NCBI GenBank assembly: GCA_036378155.1
Contig: DASUXA010000094.1
Coordinates: 15,001 to 79,000 of the forward strand
Source: DASUXA01 sp036378155
Lineage (GTDB): Bacteria; Actinomycetota; Actinomycetes; Mycobacteriales; Micromonosporaceae
Length of the DNA: 64,000 nt
Direction of reading: 5' to 3'
Program-made: the position numbers and the translations under genes
Notes under the pieces: model-generated
What the model was told of the DNA's origin: nothing
The model's input: only the letters and a program-made list of their open reading frames with translations
Database searches by the model: none
Part shown: positions 41,144 to 50,367 of the stretch, in pieces
Position numbering within the stretch: position 1 is the first letter of the stretch
How the letters are laid out: each line of letters begins with the position of its first letter

Positions 41144-42040
41144 TCAGCCGATGCGCCGGGCGATCGCGGCGGCGAGGCGGTCGGCGGAGCCGGGGGCGTA
41201 CCCGAAGAACAGCGACGGCTCGGTGAGTTCGAGTTCCAGCAGTACCGGCTCGCCGTCCGGACCCGGGATGAGGTCCACCCGGGCGTACAGCAGTTCGGCG
41301 GCGTCGGGCAGCGCCGCCAGCACCCGGTCCGCCGCGGCACGCTCGGCGTGCGACGGCTGGCGGGCGGTGATGTTCTCCGGCTTGTACAGCCCGTCGACAC
41401 CGACATCCGGTCCGTCGAGCATCGGGCCCTTCCGGACGGCGTGGGTGTACTCGCCGTCGACGTACACCAGCGCGGTCTCGCCGTGCGTGTCGACCGCCGA
41501 CAGGTACGGTTGGACCATCACCGTGCGGCCCGTGTCGTGCAGCCGGACCACGTGAGTCATCGCCAGGGCGCGCTGGTCCGGGTCGCCCAGGTCGTACCGG
41601 CCGCTGTCGATGCTGCCCACGCCGACCGCCGGCTTCACGACGTACTCGCCGCGACCCGGCGCCGTCCACGGGTCGCCGGGCGCGAGCCAGGTGGTGTCCA
41701 CCACCGGCGCGCCGGAGGCGGCCAGGTCGCTCAGGTACGTCTTGTCGGTGTTCCACGACACGATGCCGGCGGGGTTGGCGAGCCGGGGCACCGACCGCGC
41801 CCAGGCGAGGAACTCGTCGCGACGGCGCGGATAGTCCCATGGCGAGCGCAGCACGGCGAGGTCGTACCGTGCGTAGTCGACCTCGGGATCGTCCCAGACC
41901 ACGGCGTCGGCACGGATGCCGAGCCGGGCCAGCGCGTCTGCCAGCAGCCGGTCGTCGGCTTCGAGGTCGGCGAGGCGTCGGCAGGTGACGAGCGCGACCC
42001 GGGGCTCGCCCCGGGTCGCGTCGGTGGTGCGATATGTCAT
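41144..42040 (-). CDS. ATP-grasp superfamily protein
   Basis: The 298-residue protein has an N-terminal pre-ATP-grasp region (VALVTCRRLADLEADDRLLA) followed by ATP-grasp elements. These are YVVKPAVGVGSIDSGRYDLG (ATP-binding Lys), TVMVQPYLSAVDTHGETALV and the metal site RVDLIPGPDGEPVLLELELT then PSLF. The GETALVYVDG / HAVRKGP pattern resembles RimK- and glutathione-synthetase-like ligases. These join a carboxylate to an amine or thiol; the substrates here are unknown. The ATG at 42040 overlaps the stop of the upstream small gene (ATGA), so that gene may encode a partner or substrate. Confidence 0.78.
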   Translation of the reverse strand: MTYRTTDATRGEPRVALVTCRRLADLEADDRLLADALARLGIRADAVVWDDPEVDYARYDLAVLRSPWDYPRRRDEFLAWARSVPRLANPAGIVSWNTDKTYLSDLAASGAPVVDTTWLAPGDPWTAPGRGEYVVKPAVGVGSIDSGRYDLGDPDQRALAMTHVVRLHDTGRTVMVQPYLSAVDTHGETALVYVDGEYTHAVRKGPMLDGPDVGVDGLYKPENITARQPSHAERAAADRVLAALPDAAELLYARVDLIPGPDGEPVLLELELTEPSLFFGYAPGSADRLAAAIARRIG

Positions 42041-42363
42041 CGGGAGAGCATCCGCCGACCCATCGACCGCCACAGGTCGTTGCTGGGTCGCATCTGCTCG
42101 ATCAGTTCCCGTTCCCATTCCTTCTCGATCTGGATTCCGGCCTGCTCACACGCCTGCCGGGCGACGTCGGTGCCGGAGGTGAACTGGTCGGCCCAGGCCC
42201 CGTCCTCCCCCACCAGAACGATGCGGGCGCCCCGGCGGCCGACGTACTCGATGACCGCCTTCGCACCGCCGTGATCGGCCGCAAACGATCTGATGCCATC
42301 GACGATGCCGCCTGGCGAACCGGTCAGCTCGCTCGTCAGCGTCGTATCGGAACCATCTGCCAT
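42037..42363 (-). CDS. Small hypothetical protein coupled to an ATP-grasp enzyme
   Basis: The 108-residue protein has no motif I recognise. It contains IEYVGRRGARIVLVGEDGAW, a CEQAGIQIEKEWERELIEQM helix and a basic C-terminus (PSNDLWRSMGRRMLSR). It overlaps the ATP-grasp gene by four bases, so the two are co-translated. TACGCT (42370-42375, minus strand) ends 6 nt before its ATG, so it begins the transcript as a leaderless gene. Confidence 0.6.
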   Translation of the reverse strand: MADGSDTTLTSELTGSPGGIVDGIRSFAADHGGAKAVIEYVGRRGARIVLVGEDGAWADQFTSGTDVARQACEQAGIQIEKEWERELIEQMRPSNDLWRSMGRRMLSR

Positions 42364-42436
42364 GGGGTGAGCGTAAGCCGGAGCCGCGCGGCGGGCGCGC
42401 CTGCAAAGCGTTAGATGTGATGCTGCTAACGCTCGG

Positions 42437-43393
42437 TTACTGGATCAGGGCGTCGATGGCGACCGCGACGAACACGAGCGTCAGGTATGTCGTGGACCAG
42501 TGGAACAGGCGCATCGGCTTCAGCGGCTGCCCGAGCCGGGCGCGGTTGTTCAGCCGGTGCGCCTCGGCGACGAACATCCCGCCGGTAACCAGCGCGACCA
42601 CCCCGTACACCGGGGTCATCCCGAGCGGCCAGAGCGCGAGCGAGGCGGCCACGGTCAGCCAGCTGTACACCACGGTCTCCACGCCGACCCGCCGGGCCGA
42701 CGCGACCACCGGCAGCATCGGGATTCCCGCCCGCGCGTAGTCGTCCTTGAACTTGATGGCGAGCGCGTAGAAGTGCGGCGGCTGCCAGAAGAACACGACC
42801 GCGAACAGCAGCCAGGCGCGCGCCGACAGCCCGCCGGTCACCGCCGCCCAGCCGATCAGCACCGGCATCGCCCCGCACACCCCGCCCCACACGGTGTTCT
42901 GCCAGGTCGTGCGCTTCAGCCAGAGGGTGTAGACGAGGTCGTAGTAGGCGATCGCGGCGACGGTGAGCACCGTCGCCAGCCAGTTGGTGAACGCCGCCAT
43001 CAACGCGGTGGCGCTCACCGCGAGGACCAACCCGAAGATGAACGCCGAGCGCGGCGAGACGGTGTGCGCCGGCAGGGGTCGACGCGACGTGCGCCGCATG
43101 ATCTGGTCGATGTCGCGGTCGATGTAGCAGTTGAACGCGTTCGCCGCGCCGGCCGCCATGGCGCCGGCGACCAGGACCACCAGGGTCAGCCACGCGGACG
43201 GCAGGCGACGCTGCGCCAGGAACATCGCCGGCACCGTGGTGATCAGGAGCAACTCGACGATGCGCGGTTTGGTCAGCGCGACGTACGCCCGGACCACGGC
43301 GAGCCGACCGGCACGGCCGCGCGTCTGCGGCGCCGTGTCGAGATCCGCGGTGGCCGCGGGCGACGCCACGCGGTCAGCGACGGCACTCAACAC
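42437..43393 (-). CDS. ctaB: Protoheme IX farnesyltransferase (heme O synthase)
   Basis: The 318-residue UbiA-family membrane protein has the prenyl-diphosphate motif NAFNCYIDRDIDQIMRRTSR followed by RPLP, about nine hydrophobic helices and TKPRIVELLLITTVPAM at the start of the conserved region. It attaches a farnesyl group to heme B, giving heme O, the substrate of CtaA. The start is a GTG, and an about 40-residue polar N-terminus precedes the first helix. It is divergent from tkt. Confidence 0.93.
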   Translation of the reverse strand: MLSAVADRVASPAATADLDTAPQTRGRAGRLAVVRAYVALTKPRIVELLLITTVPAMFLAQRRLPSAWLTLVVLVAGAMAAGAANAFNCYIDRDIDQIMRRTSRRPLPAHTVSPRSAFIFGLVLAVSATALMAAFTNWLATVLTVAAIAYYDLVYTLWLKRTTWQNTVWGGVCGAMPVLIGWAAVTGGLSARAWLLFAVVFFWQPPHFYALAIKFKDDYARAGIPMLPVVASARRVGVETVVYSWLTVAASLALWPLGMTPVYGVVALVTGGMFVAEAHRLNNRARLGQPLKPMRLFHWSTTYLTLVFVAVAIDALIQ

Positions 43394-43812
43394 GGCCTCG
43401 AAGCGGAGTGCGCAGCGGGTACCGGGCTAGTCACGCGATAGCCACCTTCGGCGTCGGCTCGGTCACAGGACGTCGGCGACCCCGACTGAGCAGGATCACC
43501 GGACATCTAGAGGGTACGCGCGCGGACCTGCCCGTCCGGCGTGACCCCACCCGCGTGCGCCCTATCACAGCCGGTACCGGCGGGGAAAGGTACAGCCGGG
43601 CCGGATCTGGGTACCACACGGGACTGACAGGCGGCGGTTACGCGCGTCGCGAACCGGCCCGGCTCGACGCGCCGGCAGTGCGCGCCATGAGTAGGGTCGA
43701 CCATGAGCGCCAGCGACGCCGCCGCAGCCGTTCCGCGCACAACCGAAAACGGCCGGGTCAGGCGACCGGACAGGCGCCCGACCGGGTCATCACCGACAGG
43801 GAGCAGCACGCC
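43394..43812. other. Intergenic region between divergent ctaB and tkt
   Basis: This 419-bp region must contain promoters for both directions. TAGGGT at 43693-43698 is a possible -10 for tkt but has no convincing -35. I found no strong hairpin, repeat, ORF with coding character or riboswitch-like structure here. Confidence 0.5.
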
Positions 43813-45972
43813 GTGACCGACACCCGTCTGGACTGGTCCGAACTAGACCGGCGCGCCGTCGACACCGTCCGGGTCCTCGCGATGGACGCCGTGGAGAAGG
43901 CCGGCAACGGCCATCCGGGCACCGCGATGAGCCTGGCTCCGGCCGCCTACCTGCTGTTTCAGCGGGTGATGCGGCACGACCCGACCGACCCGGCGTGGGC
44001 CGGGCGGGACCGGTTCGTGCTGTCCGCCGGGCACAGCAGCCTCACCTTGTACATCCAGCTCTTTCTGTCGGGATACGGACTGTCGCTGGACGACCTGAAG
44101 TCGCTGCGGCAGTGGGGCTCGCTCACCCCGGGGCACCCCGAGCACGGGCACACGGCGGGCGTCGAGACCACCACCGGCCCGCTCGGGCAGGGGCTGGGCA
44201 ACGCGGTCGGGATGGCGATGGCGGCACGTCGCGAGCGCGGGCTGTTCGACCCGGACGCACCCGCCGGCGCCAGCCCGTTCGACCACTTCGTGTACGTCAT
44301 CTGCTCCGACGGCGACATCGAGGAGGGCATCAGCCACGAGGTCAGCGCCCTCGCCGGGCATCAGAAGCTGGGCAACCTCGTGGTGATCTACGACGACAAC
44401 TCGATCTCGATCGAGGACGACACGAACGTCGCGAAGTCGGAGGACGTCGCGGCGCGGTACGAGGCGTACGGCTGGCACGTGCAGCGGGTGGACTGGCGCG
44501 GCGGGGACAACGGCACCGCCACCGGCGACGGCGCGCGCGACCAGGACTCGCCCACCGCGTACCACGAGGACGTCGAAGCGCTGTACGAGGCGCTGCAGGC
44601 GGCGAAGGCGGAAACCGGTCGCCCGTCCTTCATCGCCCTGCGCACCATCATCGGCTGGCCCGCCCCGAACAAGCAGAACACCGGCAAGATCCACGGGTCG
44701 GCGCTGGGCGCCGACGAGGTGGCGGCGACCAAACGGCTGCTGGGCTTCGACCCCGAGCGGCACTTCGACGTCGCGCCCGAGGTCCTCGAGCACACCCGCC
44801 GGGTGATCGACCGCGGTCGCGAGGCGCACGCCGAGTGGCAGGACCGGTTCGACAGGTGGGCCGCCGACCAGCCCGAACACGCCGAGCTGTACAAGCGCCT
44901 GGCGAGCCGGACCCTGCCGGACGGCTGGACCCGCTCGCTGCCCGAGTTCCCGCCCAGCGAGAAGGGCATGGCGACCCGCAAGGCGTCCGGTGAGGTGATC
45001 AACGCGATCGCCCCGGTGCTGCCGGAGCTGTGGGGCGGCTCGGCGGACCTCGCGGAGAGCAACAACACCACCATCGAGGGCGCGCCGTCGTTCCTGCCTC
45101 CGGAATACTCCACGAAGTCGTTCCCGGGCGACTGGTACGGCCGCACCCTGCACTTCGGCATCCGCGAGCACGGCATGGGCGCGATCCTCAACGGCATCGT
45201 GCTGCACGGCGGCACCCGCCCGTACGGCGGCACGTTCCTGGTGTTCAGCGACTACATGCGCCCGTCGGTACGGCTCGCCGCGCTGATGAAGCTGCCGGTG
45301 ATCTACGTCTGGACGCACGACTCGATCGGTCTCGGCGAGGACGGGCCGACCCACCAGCCGGTGGAGCAGCTCACCGCGCTGCGCGCCATTCCCGGTCTGG
45401 ACGTGGTACGCCCCGCCGACGCCAACGAGACCGCTTGGGCGTGGCGGATGGCGCTGGAACACTCCGACCGCCCGACCGCGCTGTGCCTGACCAGGCAGAA
45501 CCTTCCGGTACTCGACCGGTCGAACCTCGGCTCCGCCGAGGGCGTGGCCAAGGGTGGGTACGTGCTGGCCGAGGCCGGCAACGGGCAACCGGAGGTGATC
45601 CTCATCGGTACCGGCTCCGAAGTGGCGCTCTGTCTGGCCGCGCGCGAGCGGCTGGAAGCCGACGGGGTACCGACCCGCGTGGTGTCGATGCCGTGCCAGG
45701 AGTGGTTCGACGCGCAGGACGAGGCGTACCGCGAGTCGGTCCTGCCCCGCGGCGTGCAGGCGCGGGTCAGCGTGGAAGCCGGCGTGGCGATGTCGTGGTA
45801 CCGGTACGTCGGCGGCGCCGGTCAGTGCGTGTCCTTGGAACACTTCGGTGCCAGCGCCCCGTACCAAGTGCTGTTCGAGCAGTTCGGTTTCACCCCCGAC
45901 CGGGTCGTGGCCGCCGCGCGCGCGTCGCTGTCCCAGGTCGGCACCATCAAGGGCTCCACCACGGGTAACTGA
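43813..45972 (+). CDS. tkt: Transketolase
   Basis: The 719-residue enzyme has the thiamine-diphosphate motif ICSDGDIEEGISHEVSALAG and continues with NLVVIYDDNSISIEDD. Substrate-site motifs include GHSSLTLYIQLFL, the catalytic Glu in FGIREHGMGAILNG and the His-containing THDSIGLGEDGPTHQPVEQL. It moves two-carbon units in the pentose phosphate pathway. It starts at GTG 43813 with AGGGAG about 9 nt upstream. It is the first of six rightward pentose-phosphate genes. Confidence 0.96.
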   Translation: MTDTRLDWSELDRRAVDTVRVLAMDAVEKAGNGHPGTAMSLAPAAYLLFQRVMRHDPTDPAWAGRDRFVLSAGHSSLTLYIQLFLSGYGLSLDDLKSLRQWGSLTPGHPEHGHTAGVETTTGPLGQGLGNAVGMAMAARRERGLFDPDAPAGASPFDHFVYVICSDGDIEEGISHEVSALAGHQKLGNLVVIYDDNSISIEDDTNVAKSEDVAARYEAYGWHVQRVDWRGGDNGTATGDGARDQDSPTAYHEDVEALYEALQAAKAETGRPSFIALRTIIGWPAPNKQNTGKIHGSALGADEVAATKRLLGFDPERHFDVAPEVLEHTRRVIDRGREAHAEWQDRFDRWAADQPEHAELYKRLASRTLPDGWTRSLPEFPPSEKGMATRKASGEVINAIAPVLPELWGGSADLAESNNTTIEGAPSFLPPEYSTKSFPGDWYGRTLHFGIREHGMGAILNGIVLHGGTRPYGGTFLVFSDYMRPSVRLAALMKLPVIYVWTHDSIGLGEDGPTHQPVEQLTALRAIPGLDVVRPADANETAWAWRMALEHSDRPTALCLTRQNLPVLDRSNLGSAEGVAKGGYVLAEAGNGQPEVILIGTGSEVALCLAARERLEADGVPTRVVSMPCQEWFDAQDEAYRESVLPRGVQARVSVEAGVAMSWYRYVGGAGQCVSLEHFGASAPYQVLFEQFGFTPDRVVAAARASLSQVGTIKGSTTGN

Positions 45973-45987
45973 GGGGGAACGGCGAGG

Positions 45988-47127
45988 ATGACAGATCGAC
46001 TGGCCGAGCTGACCGCGGCCGGCGTCGCGGTATGGCTCGATGACATTTCCCGCGAACGGCTCACCGGCGGTGGGCTGGACGCGCTGCGCCGCCAGCAGCA
46101 CGTGGTAGGGGTGACGAGCAACCCGACGATCTTCTCGAAGGCGCTGCAGGACTCCGCCGACTACGCCGAGCAACTCCGCGACCTCGCGGTACGGCACGTC
46201 GAGGTGGAAGAGGCGGCGCGCATGATCACCACGTACGACGTGCGCTGGGCGTGCGACGTGATGCGACCGGCGTACGACGCCTCGCACGGCGTCGACGGGC
46301 GGGTGTCGATCGAGGTGGACCCGCGGGTCGCCCACGACACCGCGCGCACGGTCGCGGAGGCGAAACAGCTCTGGTGGCTGGTCGACCGACCGAACCTGTT
46401 CATCAAGATCCCGGCGACCGAAGCCGGGCTGCCCGCCATCACCGAGGTGCTCGCCGAGGGCATCAGCGTCAACGTCACGCTGATCTTCGCGCTCGACCGG
46501 TACGAGAAGGTGATGGACGCGTTCCTGTCCGGGCTGGAGAAGGCCCGCGAGAACGGGCACGACCTGTCGAAGATCGGGTCTGTGGCGTCGTTCTTCGTGT
46601 CCCGTGTGGACACCGAGGTCGACAAGCGGCTGGACAAGATCGGCACGCCGGAGGCGCAGGCGCTGTACGGCAAGGCGGCGATCGCCAACGCGCGGCTGGC
46701 GTACCAGCGGTACGAGAAGGTGTTCTCGTCGGAGCGCTGGCAGGCGCTGGCCGACGCCGGAGCGCACCCGCAGCGCCCGCTGTGGGCGTCCACGTCGACG
46801 AAGAACCCCAAGTACCGCGACGTGGTGTACGTCGAGGAGCTGATCGCGCCCGGCGTGGTCAACACCATGCCGGAACCCACCATCCACGCGTTCGCCGACC
46901 ACGGCGAGGTACGCGGCGACACGGTCACCGGCGCGTACGACGACGCCCAGGCGGTACTGGACCGGCTCGCCGAGATCGGCGTGGACTACGACGACGTGGT
47001 GGCGACCCTGGAGCGCGAAGGCGTGGACAAGTTCGAGCAGAGCTGGCTCGAACTGCTGGCCAGCGTGAGTAAGCAGGTCAGCAGCACGAAGGGCGGCAGC
47101 GAGCAGCCCGAGGTGGCGAACCGGTGA
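45988..47127 (+). CDS. tal: Transaldolase
   Basis: The 379-residue enzyme has the Schiff-base Lys in LFIKIPATEAGLPAITEVLA and the conserved VVGVTSNPTIFSKAL near the N-terminus. The length matches the actinobacterial class. It exchanges three-carbon units between sedoheptulose-7-P and glyceraldehyde-3-P. It lies 15 bp after tkt and overlaps pgi by GTGA. Confidence 0.95.
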   Translation: MTDRLAELTAAGVAVWLDDISRERLTGGGLDALRRQQHVVGVTSNPTIFSKALQDSADYAEQLRDLAVRHVEVEEAARMITTYDVRWACDVMRPAYDASHGVDGRVSIEVDPRVAHDTARTVAEAKQLWWLVDRPNLFIKIPATEAGLPAITEVLAEGISVNVTLIFALDRYEKVMDAFLSGLEKARENGHDLSKIGSVASFFVSRVDTEVDKRLDKIGTPEAQALYGKAAIANARLAYQRYEKVFSSERWQALADAGAHPQRPLWASTSTKNPKYRDVVYVEELIAPGVVNTMPEPTIHAFADHGEVRGDTVTGAYDDAQAVLDRLAEIGVDYDDVVATLEREGVDKFEQSWLELLASVSKQVSSTKGGSEQPEVANR

Positions 47128-48755
47128 GCGACATGTTGGATGCGGTGGAGGCGGCCGCCGGGCTCGCCGTGTACGGCGCGGGCACGGTACCGGACGCCGA
47201 CCGGGTGCGTGCCGCGCTGGTCGACGCGGGCGTGCCGGGACTTCTGGTGGCCAAGGACCCGACGCTGTGGGGACCGGACGCGGAAGCCGAGGCGAAGATC
47301 CGGCTGGGCTGGGTGGACACGTTCCGCCGCAGCCGGGCGCTGCTCCCCCAGCTCGCCGAGTTGCGAGCCGAACTCGCCGACCTGGACCACGTGGTGCTCG
47401 CCGGCATGGGCGGCTCGTCGCTGGCGCCCGAGGTGATCGCGCGGACCCTGGGCCGACCGCTGACCGTGCTGGACACGACCGACCCGCACCAGATCCGCGC
47501 GGCGCTGTCCGACCGGCTGGACCGCACCGTCGTGGTGGTGTCGAGCAAGTCCGGCAGCACCGTGGAGACCGACAGCCATCGGCGGGCGTACTGGCAGGCG
47601 TTCCTCGACGCGGGGCTGAGCGAGGCGGAAGCCGCGCGGCACTTCGTGATCGTGACCGATCCCGGTTCCCCGTTGGAGGCGACCGCGCGGGAGATGGGCG
47701 CGGTGGCGGTGCTCGCCGACCCGGACGTCGGCGGGCGGTACTCCGCCCTGACCGCGTTCGGGCTGGTGCCGACCGCCCTGGCGGGCGTGGACGTCGCCGA
47801 ACTGTTGGACCAGGCCGAGCAGATGTTCGCCGCGCTCGACGGTGACCGGGACAATCCCGGCCTCGCCCTGGGCGCCGCGCTCGGCGCCGCGGCGAAGACC
47901 GGGCGGGACAAGGTCGCGCTGGTCGAGGACGGTACCGGCATCGTCGGGCTGGGCGACTGGGCGGAGCAGCTGATCGCCGAGTCCACCGGGAAGCTGGGCC
48001 GCGGGATCCTGCCGGTGGTCGTGGAGTCGCCGACCGCGCCCGGTACCGACGCGCCCGACGTGCTGGTCGTGACCGTGGGCGGGGCGCTGGCGCCCGGCGC
48101 CGTGCCCGGCGGCGGGGCGCGACCCGACGTCGCCGTCAACGGTCCGCTCGGCGCGCAGTTCCTGACCTGGGAATATGCGACCGCGGTCGCGGGGCGGGTG
48201 CTCGGCATCAACCCGTTCGACCAGCCGAACGTGGCGGAGAGCAAGGACAACACCAAGCGCATCCTGGACGCCGGGTTGCCGGACGAGTCGCCGTCGTTCG
48301 TGGACGGCGCGATCGCGGGGTACGGCACCTCCGCGACCGGGCTCGACGAGGCGCTGCGCGAGTTGCTCGGCACGCTCGACGAGCACGGATACCTGGCGGT
48401 GATGGCGTACCTCGACCGGTTCGGCGACGCCGACGCGGCGGGCGTGCGTTCGTCGCTGGCCCGCGCGGCGGGACGCCCGGTCACCTTCGGCTGGGGGCCG
48501 CGGTTCCTGCACTCGACCGGGCAGTACCACAAGGGCGGACCGCAGGTCGGGTCGTTCCTGCAGATCACCGGGGCGGTCGGCGACGACCTGCCGGTGCCCG
48601 GACGCCCGTACACCTTCGGCACGCTGCAAGCCGCGCAGGCCGCCGGCGACCGCGAAGCGCTGACCAACCGCGGTCGCCCCCTGCTGCACCTGCATCTGAC
48701 CGACCGGAGGGCGGGGGTGGGGCAACTGCTCGCCGCCGTGGAACGCCTCGGATGA
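47124..48755 (+). CDS. pgi: Glucose-6-phosphate isomerase
   Basis: The 543-residue protein has the SIS-fold phosphosugar site VLAGMGGSSLAPEVIARTLG, VVVSSKSGSTVETDSHRRAY and QPNVAESKDNTK; GPRFLHSTGQYHKGGPQVGS carries active-site residues. It is the divergent actinobacterial PGI type found in pentose-phosphate operons. It interconverts G6P and F6P. The GTG start overlaps the tal stop. Confidence 0.92.
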   Translation: MSDMLDAVEAAAGLAVYGAGTVPDADRVRAALVDAGVPGLLVAKDPTLWGPDAEAEAKIRLGWVDTFRRSRALLPQLAELRAELADLDHVVLAGMGGSSLAPEVIARTLGRPLTVLDTTDPHQIRAALSDRLDRTVVVVSSKSGSTVETDSHRRAYWQAFLDAGLSEAEAARHFVIVTDPGSPLEATAREMGAVAVLADPDVGGRYSALTAFGLVPTALAGVDVAELLDQAEQMFAALDGDRDNPGLALGAALGAAAKTGRDKVALVEDGTGIVGLGDWAEQLIAESTGKLGRGILPVVVESPTAPGTDAPDVLVVTVGGALAPGAVPGGGARPDVAVNGPLGAQFLTWEYATAVAGRVLGINPFDQPNVAESKDNTKRILDAGLPDESPSFVDGAIAGYGTSATGLDEALRELLGTLDEHGYLAVMAYLDRFGDADAAGVRSSLARAAGRPVTFGWGPRFLHSTGQYHKGGPQVGSFLQITGAVGDDLPVPGRPYTFGTLQAAQAAGDREALTNRGRPLLHLHLTDRRAGVGQLLAAVERLG

Positions 48756-48776
48756 CGGGGCGGGGTGAGGACGGCG

Positions 48777-50294
48777 ATGAGTAATCCGCTGCGCGATCCC
48801 CAGGACCGCCGGCTGCCGCGCATACCGGAACCGTGTGCCCTGGTGGTGTTCGGGGTCACCGGCGACCTGTCCCGCAAGAAGTTGATTCCGGCGGTGTACG
48901 ACCTGGCGAACCGGGGTCTGCTGCCGTCCAACTTCGTGATGCTCGGCTTCGCGCGACGGGACTGGGGCGACGGTGACTTCGAAAGCCTCGCCCGTACCTC
49001 CGCGCAGGAGCACGCCCGCACCCCGTGGCGGGAAGAGGTGTGGCTGCGGCTGGCGGACAACATCAAGTTCGTACCGGGCTCGTTCGACGACGACGCCGCG
49101 TTCGACCGCCTCGCCGAAAAGCTGATCGACCTGCGCGACAGCCACGGCATACCGGGCAACGCCGCGTTCTACCTGTCCATCCCGCCCGCCGCGTTCCCCA
49201 CCGTGCTCAAGCAGATGGGGCGCACCGGGATGGCGGACAACGACCGCTCCGGCGGCTGGCGCCGGGTGGTGGTGGAGAAGCCGTTCGGGCACGACCTGGA
49301 GTCCGCACGGCAGCTCAACGACCTGGTCGACGACGTGTTCACCGCCGACGACGTGTTCCGCATCGACCACTACCTGGGCAAGGAGACGGTCCAGAACATC
49401 CTCGCGCTGCGCTTCGCCAACGCGATGTTCGAGCCGGTGTGGAACGGCAAGTACATCGACTCGGTGCAGATCACCATGGCCGAGGACGTCGGCATCGGCA
49501 CCCGCGCCGCGTTCTACGACGCCACCGGTACCGCCCGCGACGTGCTCCAGAACCACCTGCTGCAACTGTTGACCATGGTGGCGATGGAGGAGCCGACCAG
49601 CTTCGAGGCCAGCGAGATCCGCACCGAGAAACTGAAGGTCCTGCGCGCCATCAGCCTGCCCCGCGACATCCTCGCCGAGACGGTGCGCGGGCAGTACACC
49701 GCCGGCTGGGTCGCCGGGCAGCGCGCGGTCGGGTACCTCGACGAGGAGGGCGTGCCGTCCGACTCGACGACCGAGACGTACGTGGCGGTCAAGCTGGGCA
49801 TCCAGAACCGCCGATGGGCAGGGGTGCCGTTCTACATCCGGGCGGGCAAACGCCTGCCGCGCCGGGTGACCGAGGTGGCGGTGCTGTTCAAGAAGGCGCC
49901 GCACCTGCCGTTCCACCCCGCCGACGTGGAGATGCTGGGCCACAACCAACTGGTCATCCGGGTACAGCCGGACGAGGGCGTGACCCTGAAGTTCGGGTCG
50001 AAGGTGCCCGGTACCACCATGGAGGTCCGGGACATCACCATGGACTTCCAGTACGGCGAGGCGTTCACCGATTCCTCGCCGGAGGCGTACGAGCGGCTCA
50101 TCCTCGACGTACTGCTGGGCGACCGGACGTTGTTCCCGGACGCCGCCGAGGTCGAGCAGAGCTGGCGGGTGATCGACCCCCTGGAAGCCGCCTGGGCGGG
50201 CACCAAGCCGGACACGTACCGGGCCGGCGAGTGGGGGCCGCGCTCCGCCGACGACCTGCTGGCCCGCGACGGCAGAACATGGCGGCGGGCGTGA
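48777..50294 (+). CDS. zwf: Glucose-6-phosphate 1-dehydrogenase
   Basis: The 505-residue enzyme has the NADP-binding FGVTGDLSRKKLIPAVYDLA, the phosphate-binding/catalytic RIDHYLGKETVQN and VVVEKPFGHDLESA. It oxidises G6P to 6-phosphogluconolactone and yields NADPH. GGTGAGG 6 nt before the ATG at 48777 decides the start over the GTG at 48765. It precedes opcA, its allosteric partner. Confidence 0.95.
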   Translation: MSNPLRDPQDRRLPRIPEPCALVVFGVTGDLSRKKLIPAVYDLANRGLLPSNFVMLGFARRDWGDGDFESLARTSAQEHARTPWREEVWLRLADNIKFVPGSFDDDAAFDRLAEKLIDLRDSHGIPGNAAFYLSIPPAAFPTVLKQMGRTGMADNDRSGGWRRVVVEKPFGHDLESARQLNDLVDDVFTADDVFRIDHYLGKETVQNILALRFANAMFEPVWNGKYIDSVQITMAEDVGIGTRAAFYDATGTARDVLQNHLLQLLTMVAMEEPTSFEASEIRTEKLKVLRAISLPRDILAETVRGQYTAGWVAGQRAVGYLDEEGVPSDSTTETYVAVKLGIQNRRWAGVPFYIRAGKRLPRRVTEVAVLFKKAPHLPFHPADVEMLGHNQLVIRVQPDEGVTLKFGSKVPGTTMEVRDITMDFQYGEAFTDSSPEAYERLILDVLLGDRTLFPDAAEVEQSWRVIDPLEAAWAGTKPDTYRAGEWGPRSADDLLARDGRTWRRA

Positions 50295-50367
50295 GGACAC
50301 CGTACGGGTCGGCGCCGTCGGTCACAGCCGTGCGGAGGGTACCGGTCGGGAAGGGACAGGATCGAGC

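Noticed and set aside
43408..43812. Extension of transketolase into the intergenic region
   Set aside because: The added residues are Arg/Gly-rich and unlike transketolase; the GTG at 43813 has an SD and gives the normal start.
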